DNA from: Lunularia cruciata
Taxonomy: Eukaryota; Streptophyta; Marchantiopsida; Lunulariales; Lunulariaceae
Direction: 5' to 3'
Assembly: GCA_948567375.1 (NCBI GenBank)
Contig: OX419760.1
Coordinates: 1,612,001-1,676,000, forward strand
Length of the DNA stretch: 64,000 bases
The notes beneath the pieces are model-generated. The model was not told the DNA's origin, did not search any database, and worked only from the letters and a program-made list of their open reading frames with translations. Below are positions 1-10,600 of the stretch, one piece after another (position 1 is the first letter of the stretch; each line of letters begins with the position of its first letter). Both the position numbers and the translations under genes were made by a program.

Positions 1-2285
1 CAGTTCCCTCGTTTCCTTTGCCCTGTCTTGACCCCGGCTGCGGAGATTCAATGAAACAATCGTCTGGCGATTCTTTTATTCTTTTGGGGAAATAATACCC
101 AACTCATGAACTTTATCTAGTGGATGTTGATCTGAAGGTTGATGAATCTAATTCGTTCATCGATTCTATCTATAACTGATGTCAAAGAAAAAAGGGCAGC
201 AGGCAAAATAATAAACACCGAAACCGACGGAAAGGGAGTACAAAAGGACAAAGAATCCAGATGGAGAAACCGGGCCGGTGGCCGAAACCAAAAGGAGCCA
301 AACGCAGAGGAGAAACAATGACCCAAGCCCAACGTAGAGAACTAAACAGAAGACAAGGAAGATTTAGTCTTTAGACGAGAGTACTCGTCTGTTTAGTTGT
401 CAATGCCCTTCGCATTATGGGTTCCTCTTTTCAGTCGAATCCTTCTTCCCTACCATTGTCTATCATGAATGCCTTGAAGAAAGGTTCCATAGGAAATGAA
501 CTCAACTCTCAAATTTGAACGTAGGTAGAACTCGGCACTCTACATTGAAGTCTATGGGAATCGTCATTCTATGACGAGAACGTGGATGCTGATCCATGAA
601 AGGTAGTTTCCTCAACATCACGAACATGCAAAGAGATACAGGCTCTAGTTGGACATGATTTGGTCCCATGCAAAATTCTCCAGCTCTCGATGAAATCGAA
701 CTGATACTTTTCTAATACCTTTATCAGTGATATGCCCTTTGATATAACGAAGCTCTTCTGTAAAAAGGTATGTGGCACTAGGTGATGTTACAACTGTCAT
801 TTACATTCTGCTTTATGTAGTTGCACCTAGGCTTTACCCCTGAAGTGAAAGTTCCGATCCTAGAATATTTCAAAGGTGCATGTTATGAAAAAGCTTCGAA
901 ATGCTGTATCAAATATCACCACAGTTGGGTTGTCAAGTTGAGTGTAATTCTAGTGGACAGTGGAGTGGACTTAGAGTTAACTTATGAGTTATCCACCTCA
1001 CTAGATAAGATAAAGGCCATGTGATATAGTGGCATGGGAGTAATTAGCAAGCAACGGTCGATGGATAATTTCACGGTGGTGAATTTGATCGTCTGTTTCC
1101 CTGATTCCTTTTCTAATTTCATATAATGATGGACTGTTTCTGTTAAGAATAAAATATTCCACCGTGCACTCCATTGTAACAATAGCAATCCTTATGATCA
1201 AATGATGGAACGAACCTCTATATGGTGGAATGTGCGCGTAACCGGTGATATAAAATCGAAGTCTGATGTGTGAATCAAACCGTATACAAAAAGATATATC
1301 GTACCCAAGCGAGTTTTGCTCGAATCGCATTACCGAAGCACTAGTCGGCAAACATCGAGAAAAGACGTAGAATAGCCTGTACTTGGCATCAAAGTGGTGT
1401 CCCATGCAATCCTTTGTGCAGATGCAGCATACGCAGAAGAGGGGGTTCTAGTTAATAGTTTTACGAAGCTAGGTAGATTTCCTTGCAATTTATTACGAAG
1501 CGGTGAATAAATTGATAAGGGTTCGGGTAGGTAGAGGAAAAGGTCTGACTACGGAGTTCCAATCAAATTCTTTATTATTAGCAAACTCCGTTGTAGGTGG
1601 ATCGTAGAAAATAAAGGATACCTAGTTAACAGTTGTCACTCCGGAATGCATTAATTACACATTAGGGTTAATATAGTGTATAGATTCAATTAGGGTGAAA
1701 ATGGTCCAAGAGCCACGAAGATAGATGGGGTCACCACGATAGGTGATGTACAAGAGAACGAGATGAACGGCACGAGAGGATGAGAAAGAGAAAATTGATG
1801 CAGAGAACGAGATGATGAACAGCACAATTGAAGATTGTCAATTTCATTACTTACAAACTAGTTCGGAGTGTAATTCTTATATGGCAGACCTTGTTCATTG
1901 GGTTGTGCGAAAGTGCGAAGATTAGCAATCTCATTAAGAATGTAAATCTCTCAAAATGTAATTCTTATCTCTCGAGTTTGAAATGTAATTCTGATCTCCA
2001 GAGTTTGAAGATTTTCAATTTCATTATTTAAAAACTAGTTTGGAATGTAATTCTCATATAGCAGACCTTGTTCATTGTGCATATACCATCTTTGAAGTGA
2101 GAAGAGTAGAGCATGCCCGATCAAGTGTTATTTTTGGTAATTAAAGAATCGAGGAGGGTAGAGTTATTTTTGGTGATAGAACAATAGAGGAAGACAGAGT
2201 CTGGTATAACATGCCGAGAGTGAGCACTAGTGGAGAATTAATTTGAAACATAAGGAAATGTATACAATGGTGTATATGATTAGAT
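1..2285. other. Unassigned DNA, no recognisable gene
   Basis: Only short open frames occur here (up to 134 codons) and none shows a motif I recognise on either strand. The composition is moderately AT-rich. The only structure seen is the direct repeat described separately at 1828-2077. Confidence 0.5.
1828..2077. repeat. Direct repeat, two ~73-bp copies
   Basis: Bases 1828-1900 and 2005-2077 are near-identical. Both begin TTGAAGATT, contain AAACTAGTT and end GCAGACCTTGTTCATTG. The spacer carries smaller echoes of the motif TTTGAAATGTAATTCT. I see no terminal inverted repeats or coding potential. It is probably a local duplication in unconstrained DNA. Confidence 0.75.
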
Positions 2286-3399
2286 TTGGAGATCTCAACG
2301 CAAAGACTAGAAAATGAAGACGGAGAACTTGATTTAGATATGCTAGAATTTTTTATTAGTGGATGGGAGTATGTACATAAGCATAGATACATGGAACCTC
2401 AAGTAACTTATCCTCGTACTCAAGACTTTGTGATAAAGTATTTTAAAAGTCTAGATCTGAAGGTTTTTTGATAGCTTACTAGAATGGATGTTAATTCTTT
2501 TTCATCCTTGGTAGATTTGATTAGAACACACCCTATTTTTGAGAAGACCTACCGGCGGGAACAAACACCAGTGTGGGTCCAAGTAGCTCTAGCTCTCAAT
2601 AGATTTGGGCATCAAGGTAATGGAGCATGTGTTGCGAGGGGGTTGAACATTTGGGGCATTAGTGCAGGTTCAACTATTTTCTTAACTGACCGAGTGATGA
2701 CTACCATATTAGATTTGATGAGGAGTCAAGTTGCATGGCCTTAGCACAAGGAGAGGAGAAGGATATCCACTTTCTTTGCACAAAAAGGTTTCCTTGGTTG
2801 TGTTTGTTTGGTAGATGAAACATTGTTTCCTCTTGCAACTCGACCTACCATGGATGGAGAAATTTATTTCAGTAGAAAGGGCTCCTATTCCATAAATGGT
2901 CAAGTGATTTGTGACAATAAAAGAAGAATCATACATTTTATGGTAGGTAAATGTTCTATATTTTGTTCTGTTTATTAGCAACGGAACTGTTTATTAGCAT
3001 TGGTGCTCTTCTTTGTACATTCACATGATTGTATTATTGCATGATAGTATTAAAGGTTGGTGGTTGGTTTTTTTTATGAAGGAATGCCTAGATCATATCA
3101 AGACATGACTTGTTTCAAGAAATCATCACTCTAGAATGATTTGAACCAAAGAGGCCATGTTGTAGTTTTGAGGCCAAAGAGTACCTTTTAGGTGATTCTT
3201 GTTATGTACCCATGCATCGCCTTGTCCTTGCATTCAAACAGGCACAAACAAAAGATAAGCAAGACTTCAACAAATATTTGGCAAAGGCAAGGTGATAAAT
3301 GAGCATTGTATAGGAGTATTGAAAGCTAGATAGCATTCTCTTTGTGAGTTTAGAGTGCAACTTAAAGATAATAATAGAAATGAATATTTGTTGAAGTGA
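2286..3399 (+). pseudogene. PIF/Harbinger-type DDE transposase relic
   Basis: This is a remnant of a cut-and-paste DNA transposase of the PIF/Harbinger (DDE_Tnp_4) superfamily. Seen: 2484-2744 encodes an N-terminal region with HPIF, FGHQGNGA and GISAGS. After a TAG at 2742-2744 the same frame continues with GFLGCVCLVDET (usual family form VDGT; first catalytic Asp 2814-2816), then DGEIYFSRKGSYSINGQ. A shifted frame carries LLGDSCY (second Asp 3194-3196), and a further shift gives INEHCIGVLKAR (Glu at 3301-3303). The order and spacing of D, D and E fit the family. Stops, frameshifts and the loss of the segment around 2960-3160 show that it is dead. A second Harbinger protein may be represented by the basic ORFs at 5756-7682, but that link is inference. 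I found no terminal inverted repeats or 3-bp target duplication. Confidence 0.8.
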
Positions 3400-3690
3400 A
3401 TTTCACTTTGTATTATTTTACATTACTGCTTAATTAACAGGTGTGACGTTTGGTCAGAGGATGACGGCAGATTTACAAAGGAAACTCAAATAGATTCAGA
3501 TATGACTTTTAATGGAATAGAGTTTGGAACAAAGTAGATCTCGGGTGATGCAACAATGCCTCTCTCATCATGTGAATCATATATTGGAATGAAATGAGAT
3601 CATGGTTTAATACAATATAAATATCATTCTTTGCTTTTGCATATTTTGTAAGTAGCAAACAATGAACGGTGTATTTTTTCTAAGAAGAGT

Positions 3691-3723
3691 GGGTTTAGGG
3701 TTTAGGAGTTTAGGGTTTAGGAG
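3691..3723 (+). repeat. Interstitial telomere-like (TTTAGGG)n block
   Basis: About four plant-type telomere units (GGGTTTAGGGTTTAGGAGTTTAGGGTTTAGGAG) occur in a row, with one or two base changes. The block is far too short for a telomere. Such blocks may mark a healed break or act as a telo-box. It supports a plant source. Confidence 0.8.
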
Positions 3724-3739
3724 GGAGAGAGACTTCTAA

Positions 3740-4030
3740 GTTGAGTGTGAGCATAGATTAGAGAGAGTAGAGGAGCGAGAGAGATTACTACTTGAGTGTG
3801 AGAGACAATTGGAGAGTGTAGAGGAGCGTAAGAGATTAGTGCTTGAGCGCAAGAGGCAAGTAGAGAGTATAGACAAGCGAGAGAGATTAGTGCTTGAGCA
3901 TAAGAGGAGATTGGATACCATAGAGAAGCATGGTAGATTGTTAGTAGAGATGGAGAGAGAGCAAAGATTAGCTGACTTGGACTTGGACATACTCGGTGCC
4001 ACTGCCATGGCTGAGGGTTATAGGGTCTAG
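3740..4030 (+). CDS. Coiled-coil repeat ORF fragment
   Basis: This open frame of about 96 codons has no in-frame Met near its 5' end (TAA precedes it at 3737-3739). It is rich in Glu, Arg and Leu and contains four 17-residue repeats, each of the form (R/Q)-L/V-E-x-V/I-E-E-R-x-R-L. The heptad-like spacing of Leu/Val predicts an alpha-helical coiled coil. It ends at TAG 4028-4030. Downstream, to about 4300, similar residues continue with stops. It begins 17 bases after the telomere-like block. The family is not recognised. It could be an exon or the relic of a transposon accessory protein, and no function is claimed. Confidence 0.35.
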   Translation, partial: VECEHRLERVEERERLLLECERQLESVEERKRLVLERKRQVESIDKRERLVLEHKRRLDTIEKHGRLLVEMEREQRLADLDLDILGATAMAEGYRV

Positions 4031-4680
4031 TTACAAAATCAGGCACAAGAGTTAGCATTTGCTATGGAGAGGTGTGAGAGTGCACATGTTCAGGTAGAGG
4101 AGAGTGAGAGTAGTCTAGCTCAAGTGATGGCCCATGTGACTTATCTTGGACCTAGGCTATGTACTACTGCTTGCTAGACCCATACCCGCCATGAGATGCA
4201 GACCCAAATTGATGTCACCCATGTGTTATCACGCATTGTTGTGACTCAAGAGACCCATACTTCTGCATCATTGGGTAGTGTGGAGACTTAGTGGACTTAG
4301 ATTGAGTTTAGAGAGAGGCTTTGTCTATCAAGAGAGTATATTTCATGTATTCTCTTCCTTGGCTTCATGTGGAAGAAGATTATTGTTGTGGATGTTACTT
4401 GTTTGGCATCATATTGTTCATGGAAGCTCTGGTTTCCATGCATTGGAGATTGTAATAACTAAGCATGGTTGGTGCCCTCACACATAGTCAGGGCCTGTAG
4501 GGTGGGTTGCACGCCATGTTTCCATTTCATTCAATTTTGTTTGCTATGCTTTGAGGTTATCTTGTGGATACATCTTACTCCAGATGGAATGGAGTGGTTG
4601 CTTTGGAGCATGTGACAATGGTCAGAACTCCCAAAGGGATTTCACATTGGGTCTCACCTCATGATATGTTTTTGTTTTGC

Positions 4681-5065
4681 AGATCTCCAACAAGATGATG
4701 AGTTTAGAGGGCCTAGAGTTAGATCATATGAGCATCTCACTTTATTAGGTTTACCACTTTGTGATCTTCTTATCCTAGACTATTTTGCGCTCTCTTATTA
4801 TAGGAACCATCCACATGGTGCTATCCATCCTACCCACTTCCCTCCTTATAGGGTAGAGAGAACTTCATACACTTGCTCATTCAGCCCTTTGATGAGTGCT
4901 TTGGATAGATTTGTCCATGATGATAGACCTGCTATTATTTGGGTAGAAGAGGAGTGGAAATCAAGTAGAATGATTTCTTATAGTAGTGCCAATATTCACT
5001 TCTTGCTATCAGTATTAGGCACCAACCCTTGGATGAGAGAGAGTGGCCTCTTTGGTGGTCATTGA
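4681..5065 (+). CDS. Unrecognised ORF behind a strong splice acceptor
   Basis: The frame is open for about 128 codons to TGA 5063-5065 and starts right after a pyrimidine-rich acceptor (TTTTTGTTTTGCAG, ending 4680). It would encode a soluble protein with motifs such as RSYEHLTLLGLPLCDLLILD, a His/Pro-rich segment and WVEEEWKSSRMI. No domain is recognised. Upstream exons could lie in the coiled-coil region at 3740-4300, but no matching donor is obvious. It may be an exon of a host-like gene or of an accessory transposon protein, possibly decayed. Confidence 0.35.
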
Positions 5066-5755
5066 GTCCATTTTGGATTCAGCATCATGTATACCGACGT
5101 AGACTCGAGGATGCATTAGTAGGACTTCTACACCATGGTTCACCTCCCTATTATTATTCACCTCCTTTTCCTCTAGCATAGTTACATGCTTTAGTGGCTC
5201 CCCTTTTGTACACATCTTATGTATATTTATACATATCTTATGTATCATATTCTCTCTCACATCTTTTATCATATTTTCTCTAAATCTCCTTGTCAAACTC
5301 TTGTGGATCGTTATTGTGTTATGCATCACTTCTTTTATGTTTAATTGTGCATCAACTAGTGCCTATGAATGCCACTCCCCTTTTTCAAGTGTCATTGTGT
5401 TGCTTTGAGTGCCATCCTAGCAACATGCACCATCGCCATGCGCCATTTGTGGTATCGGGCGGCACTAAGTGGATCCTTGCGGCACTGGGCGCCTATGGGT
5501 TTTTCTTGATACACGTATTGAGCAGGAACAAGCACCATTGGGCGGGACTAGGCAGCAACAAGAGGCATCAGGTGGCACTAGGCCTTCAGATCAAGCTTTG
5601 ACGAGTGCCCACGAGTGCCCATGAGCGGCAACGGGATCCAGCAAGCATTATCTTTTTAGAAAAATTCATTCATGTTTCATTCTCCAAAACATGATTTACA
5701 TTTTGAACCATAACATTTTTTGAGAAAACTCGTCTTTATTACACACTTAATAAGG
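5066..5755. other. Unassigned DNA with GGCACTAGGC-like low-complexity
   Basis: No gene is recognised. Between about 5450 and 5640 the sequence repeats short GC-richer words (GGCGGCACTA, GGCACTGGGC, GGCACTAGGC and a doubled ACGAGTGCCC). The 103-codon frame at 5290-5601 crosses these repeats and has no recognisable motif. Confidence 0.4.
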
Positions 5756-6175
5756 TTACATTGTGACATGCCATTCACTATCACTAGAATATGATGAATT
5801 TGGAGTAGTGTTTTTTTGATCCGAAGTACATGGATGATCTTCATGCGGCAATTGAGTTAGCACTTTGAAATACATGCTTATTTCCTCATGAGATTTTCCT
5901 GCTTGGAGGAGACTCATTTTGATTTCATAACTGCACTTTGACTCTAAACTCTTTTCCTTGAACCAATGTTTGTTTGCCCTAGCTTTCCTTTTGTTGACAC
6001 TCAGCTCCTTCTCAATTTCAAATTTTAGCTTCTTTGTCTCTAATCTAACGCGTTGAGCTTCCATTTTCAAAAGTTTTTTCTCTCTTTTCCTCATGTTGGT
6101 GGATTCTAGTTCAGCTAGTCGTAACCTCTCCCATATTCTATAGCATATGCTTTCAACATGGTGATTTTTGCTACA
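5756..6175 (-). CDS. Basic coiled-coil protein fragment, possible 3' exon
   Basis: Reading leftward, the frame is open from Cys 6173-6175 (after a TGA) to a stop at 5756. The first Met with a long reading is at 6094 (112 codons), but upstream codons (IWERLRLAELES) look coding, and an acceptor-like CTATAG lies near 6140. The N-terminal half is rich in Lys, Glu and Arg (EKKLLKMEAQ, LKFEIEKEL) and should form a helix. The C-terminal end is acidic and Ser-rich (SSYSSDSEW). It resembles the C-terminal helices of trihelix/Myb-like proteins that accompany Harbinger transposases, without a diagnostic motif. A TATA box and HSE-like cluster lie 220 to 450 bp upstream. Confidence 0.45.
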   Translation of the reverse strand, partial: CSKNHHVESICYRIWERLRLAELESTNMRKREKKLLKMEAQRVRLETKKLKFEIEKELSVNKRKARANKHWFKEKSLESKCSYEIKMSLLQAGKSHEEISMYFKVLTQLPHEDHPCTSDQKNTTPNSSYSSDSEWHVTM

Positions 6176-6397
6176 TCATGAGACAATCATATACTAGGAG
6201 ACATCCTCATTACCTTACTTGCTGAAATTCCACCTTTTCTCCTCTTGGGGTCCTGTTCTCCTTCTTGATCCAAGAAAGTGCCATTGGACCCCTCTGTAAA
6301 AGACCGAAACCGAGGAGAGAAATAGGAGAATGGAAATTCACATTGGGACACTTGAATGAGTGAAAACTCCGAATCCTAGCATGAGCTTTGGCCTTGG

Positions 6398-6627
6398 TAT
6401 TTATAGGTATCATACAAGTCCCTTGAAGCTTCTCAAGAAGCTTCCTTGAGCCGCTTTCTTGGAGTGCAAGCCAAGTTAACTAGGAAGCTTCTCAAGAAGC
6501 TTCCTTCTAGAAGCCGCCTACTTGGCGTGCAAGCTAAGCTAGTTAGAAGCTTCTAGAAGCTACCTGCTTAGGGCGCAAGTTAACTAGTTAGGAAGCTTCC
6601 TAAGAAGCTTCTTAGATGCTTCTAGAA
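6398..6627 (-). promoter_or_regulatory. Heat-shock-like promoter: HSE cluster plus TATA box
   Basis: On the minus strand a TATAAATA box lies at 6405-6398. Starting 19 bp upstream of it are seven GAAGCTTC octamers (6425, 6437, 6484, 6496, 6546, 6592 and 6604 as plus-strand starts) and three TTCTAGAA octamers (6505, 6551, 6620). Bases 6546-6558 read GAAnnTTCnnGAA, a perfect three-unit heat-shock element (consensus nGAAnnTTCn). The whole is about three degenerate tandem units of 45-60 bp. The layout, with HSEs just upstream of a TATA box, matches small-HSP promoters and heat-activated LTRs such as ONSEN. It points leftward toward the frame at 5756-6175. Binding by heat-shock factors is inference. 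Confidence 0.6.
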
Positions 6628-6695
6628 TATTCTAGGCTATTTTGTCTTATTCTCTACTTCGTAAGCTCAACTAACTTCGTCACTAAACTCCATAT

Positions 6696-6741
6696 TGTTA
6701 CACCCTCTCCTTTTGTAGAAGATAGTGGAGGTGGTGTAACA
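6696..6741. repeat. Inverted repeat TGTTACACC / GGTGTAACA
   Basis: TGTTACACC (6696-6704) and GGTGTAACA (6733-6741) are perfect 9-bp inverted copies 28 bp apart. TGTTACAC is a common LTR terminus, so an LTR running leftward from 6741 through the HSE cluster is possible. I could not find its other end, a PBS or a target duplication. Confidence 0.5.
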
Positions 6742-6826
6742 AAAGGTGATCCTTTACATGTGCTACAAATGGTGACTCCTCCTTGGATGATCGGATTCCT
6801 TTATCCGTGTAAACACTAAATAAACA

Positions 6827-7213
6827 CTAAATAAATAACACTTCCACCCTTTGGGTCTTCGAGACAAATTGGGGCCATGAATCAAGGAGCACCACCTCTA
6901 GGGGAGATTGAAATTGAGAGCCCTCATGTGCATCTTCATGAACCTCCTCCAAGCAAACCTCTCTTAGATTGGGATTTAAATCTCCCAAACTTACAATAGG
7001 AGGTGGACTAATGTTTGCTCTATTCCTCAACATGGCTTCCATTCTAGCAAAATGCAGGCACATTTCATTCAATTTATCTTCTATAGTTCTACAACCTTTG
7101 CCATATTCCTTCTTGGTGAGACCCTCTTTGGTAGCCTTTGTCTTCAATACCCTAGTTTCTTTGTATTGTTTCATGTACCACAACCATTTCTTGTAAAGCC
7201 TATCACTTGTCAT
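6827..7213 (-). CDS. Unrecognised basic ORF (possible trihelix/Myb-like fragment)
   Basis: A 128-codon frame begins at ATG 7213. The N-terminal half is basic and aromatic (YKKWLWYMKQYKE, then KATKEGLTKKEYGKG), followed by a predicted amphipathic helix (KLNEMCLHFARMEAMLRNRA), a Pro-rich linker and an acidic tail. This layout resembles single Myb/trihelix-type DNA-binding proteins, including those encoded by PIF/Harbinger elements, but I see no decisive motif. It lies between frame 7218-7682 and the HSE cluster, all on the same strand. Confidence 0.4.
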   Translation of the reverse strand: MTSDRLYKKWLWYMKQYKETRVLKTKATKEGLTKKEYGKGCRTIEDKLNEMCLHFARMEAMLRNRANISPPPIVSLGDLNPNLREVCLEEVHEDAHEGSQFQSPLEVVLLDSWPQFVSKTQRVEVLFI

Positions 7214-7217
7214 AGAA

Positions 7218-7682
7218 CTAGGAAATCCTTGCCCCTCTCATATAAAAAATTGCAGCCATGAAACTAAAAGTGGTGGAATTTTGAATGGGCCTTTTGCAAT
7301 TCCCACCATGAATATGTGAAAAATGCTTAGGATCCTCCAAATAATCTAGTATTTGGCCATAATGGTGCATTGCCATGCAAAACCTCTCATCCTCTTTAGC
7401 TTTGCAAGGCACAAAAGAAGCCATCTTCAACAATTCTCCAAATTTCACTAATGATGGTTCAGGTTGCAAATTCAAACTTGAGTCTATAAATCTTGGATCT
7501 GCATCCAAAAGTGAGCCTCCTCCACTACAACAAGGTACCTGATCTCCCATTGCTATATTATCACCGCACTTTTGGAGTAAAGTCTCTCGACCCCCAATCA
7601 ATTTCTTGGTTGCCACAAGCAGGCACAGATCATTCTTGCTATCTAGTGCCGCACTGATTATGGAAATGAACAACCACACCAA
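7218..7682 (-). CDS. Unrecognised ORF, 154 codons
   Basis: The frame runs leftward from ATG 7682 and stops five bases before ATG 7213 of the next frame. It contains SLVKFGELLKMASFVPCKAKEDERF and HHYGQILDYLEDP in order, which read as a soluble helical protein. It could be the upstream part of the same degenerate protein as 6827-7213, separated by a stop or intron. No family is recognised. Confidence 0.3.
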   Translation of the reverse strand: MVWLFISIISAALDSKNDLCLLVATKKLIGGRETLLQKCGDNIAMGDQVPCCSGGGSLLDADPRFIDSSLNLQPEPSLVKFGELLKMASFVPCKAKEDERFCMAMHHYGQILDYLEDPKHFSHIHGGNCKRPIQNSTTFSFMAAIFYMRGARIS

Positions 7683-7689
7683 TGCTAAC

Positions 7690-10600
7690 TACAAAAACGC
7701 CATTTAATCCACTAACAAAAAGAGGATTTGCACTCTTGGGATGCCAAATTTGAGTTGGAATTTTGAATAGTTGAGAGCGGCATTTTGGATCCGCAAACAA
7801 ATTTGAAATATCTCATTACAAAACCTACCCACCCAACCATGTGGCTATCCTCTTATTAAACCACATCAACTCTTCATACAATCATTTATTTCATTACGGG
7901 CCTTCCTTACCATCCATATCGTTATGCCTGAATTTTATAAATGAATGCACATTGGCTCACATACCCTTTACCACAAATTATGGTGCATTCATTTATTAAC
8001 ATCCCGTCATGTTATAGAGTTCACTAAAAATAGTTACAAAGTTTGTTAATTATCTGTAGACATCCGTCAAAGCTATAACTAAAACCCCCTAACATGATAG
8101 ATATTGACATTCCTTTGGAAGATCCATTTTTAATACAGTTCAGTAGTTATATATCATGTTGGTCAGCAACTGGTGTTTTGTATAGTACATTAGTGCGTTT
8201 CAAATGGAAATTTTATTTATTTATTCCAAAAATTTTGTCACATTGATGAATCTTTTTATAGATACTCCTAAAACTGAAATATCATGAATTAAATAATTTT
8301 CAAGTAATCGGTGGGTTTACTAACCGTTTCACATACCCTCTAGGTGCCAATTTTTATGGTACCCATAACGTATTTTTTAAAGTATTATATGGGTAGTTTC
8401 ATGTACGTTCTAGGTACACGTATGGGTGTGATTAGATGATAATGGTAATGGAATTTAGTGCTAATAAGACATGTTATAAAAAGAAATTTTATCGTGTGGC
8501 ACAAGGATTTACATCAAGACTGGCGTATTAAATAAAAATATAACAAGTCTATAGGAGAGAACTATTGATATTTGAATTCCCTCTTGAGTGCTCTGATGAA
8601 ATCTCATTTCTTTAGAAAATGTGATAACCGTGTTTTAATTAAATCTTTATGACAATATCCATATTGAAAAACATATTTATAACGTGATAACTATAGATTT
8701 GTATTCATATTTTTACAAAACCTTCATAACTTGATAACCATAGATTTATAATTTGACAACCATAAGTAGTAATAACTATAGATTTACACCGTGATAACCA
8801 TAGATAAGTAAGTCAATAAAAAGGAGAGTATATTGAGACCTCTTCAAGCACATTGAAAAACCTTTATAATGCAATAAAATATCTCACGTAAGTAAGTTAA
8901 TATAAGAAGTAACTATCAAAATATCTTAAAACACATTATTGAAATTTTTATAACGTGTTAAACATAGATAAGGAAGTTAATATAAAGAAGTTCATATAAA
9001 TCGTGAATTAACTTTTTATGTACCTTAATATAACTTAGAATATCCCTTTAAACTTCTAGAACCGTATTGTTTATTTTAATTTCAAATTAATAGACAAATT
9101 TAAAATTTCATGAAGGAAGCGATCGCTTGAGGGGAAGCGGGAGAGGAAGGAGGATTGCGCGGGGCAAGAGCAAAAGAGGGATTGCTGAGGAAGGGGGCAG
9201 AAAGGGGATCGCTTGGGCAACGGACGAAGGGGTTGCTCGTGGTCCCCTTTCCTAATCCGCAAATCCTTAATTTGGGGATCGTTAAGGGTCAGGAGCAGAA
9301 GAGGGATTGTGGGGGTTGGGCAATCTCAGAATTTCTTGCTCAACTCTCTTCTCATAATTTATGTCTTGTCTTTCTATTTCACTGTCTTGTTTCAGTTCCT
9401 TAGAAGGCCGATCTAGGATGTGCTTACGGCTCTGCCGTTTGTGGAGAGCATTTTGTTGATAGTGTTCATGCATAGGGAGTAGACTAAGTCGATGGGAGAA
9501 ACCGGGTCACCGGTTATGATTTGGAGCATTAGATGATGAGACCCACGCAGCCATTGGAGAGCAAGAGAACTGCCTTCCTTCCATTTTTGTCGCTGTTCGG
9601 AATAAGAATAGACAGTTTCGCCCTTGACATGTTACATTAATTTTTTGACAACTATTCATTCTGACCGTGCCCATTGAGCACGAGGGCATAGGCATAGTGC
9701 AACATGAGCAACATCTTCAATGATATGTGGTAAGATGCCAATATTTCAGCGTAGATTTGTAATCTAACAGGTTGAGCGAGAAGTAGTTAAGGGTCCAGCC
9801 ATCGACAAGAACTTATGCGGAGGGATGTACGTTTTCTCCTTAAAAGCAACTTATGTTTTAAAAGAAATAATTTATACATTTGGATAAATTGTATAGAACT
9901 GGAAAATCTCGGAGGTTATACGTGAACCAAGCTTCAACTTGAAAAGGAAAATCCAAGAAATTACCAGAAGACAGGGACTCGGGCTCTCCACATCTGGTTA
10001 ATTTTGAAGGCACTATATGCAGACGGAAATGGTTCCAAAATAGTTTTAAAACAAGAATTACAAACTCAAAATTATTTCATATAAAATGAGTCATCTCTTT
10101 TTTAAGCATATTATACTAAACATTTGCTATCACTAATCTTTTCATATTATCTTTAGACTATGAAAAAGCATAGGAAAGAACTGATTCGCAATAAGTATAT
10201 TATTTGAAAACTCCAAACGCTTATTAGTTGTGTCAACATTTTAATCAAGAGGTCAGTTTTAGCCAGACATTAATTTCAAAATTTACTGAATAATTTATAT
10301 GATAATAGCATTAGTGAGATTTTTAGATACAGTTCTATTAAATTTAAGAGAGTTCATGTTCTATTCTGATTTTTGTATTACAACTTATACAAAACGTCTT
10401 ACTATGCACAAAATGTTGCTCAAAGTTCTTCTTAAAATCTTTGAAATAACTTGTAATAATTTAAATTAAAAGTAGATATTAGTCAAACTTACAACAAAAT
10501 CACAACAAACTAATATTAAGAATGATAATTAACTTAGATTTGAAAAAAAGGTTAACACTAGAGAAATTTTGCATACATCATTTAGAATACATAATTATTA

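Noticed and set aside
139-321. 60-codon plus-strand frame near the window start
   Set aside because: Lys/Arg-rich without motif, overlapped by an equally open antisense frame, and no promoter or splice context.
3691-3723. A chromosome end
   Set aside because: Only about four units, with normal sequence on both sides.
9071-9473. Several 60-80-codon frames on both strands
   Set aside because: They overlap one another in a G-rich patch with no motif, and the opposing frames are complementary by-products of base composition.
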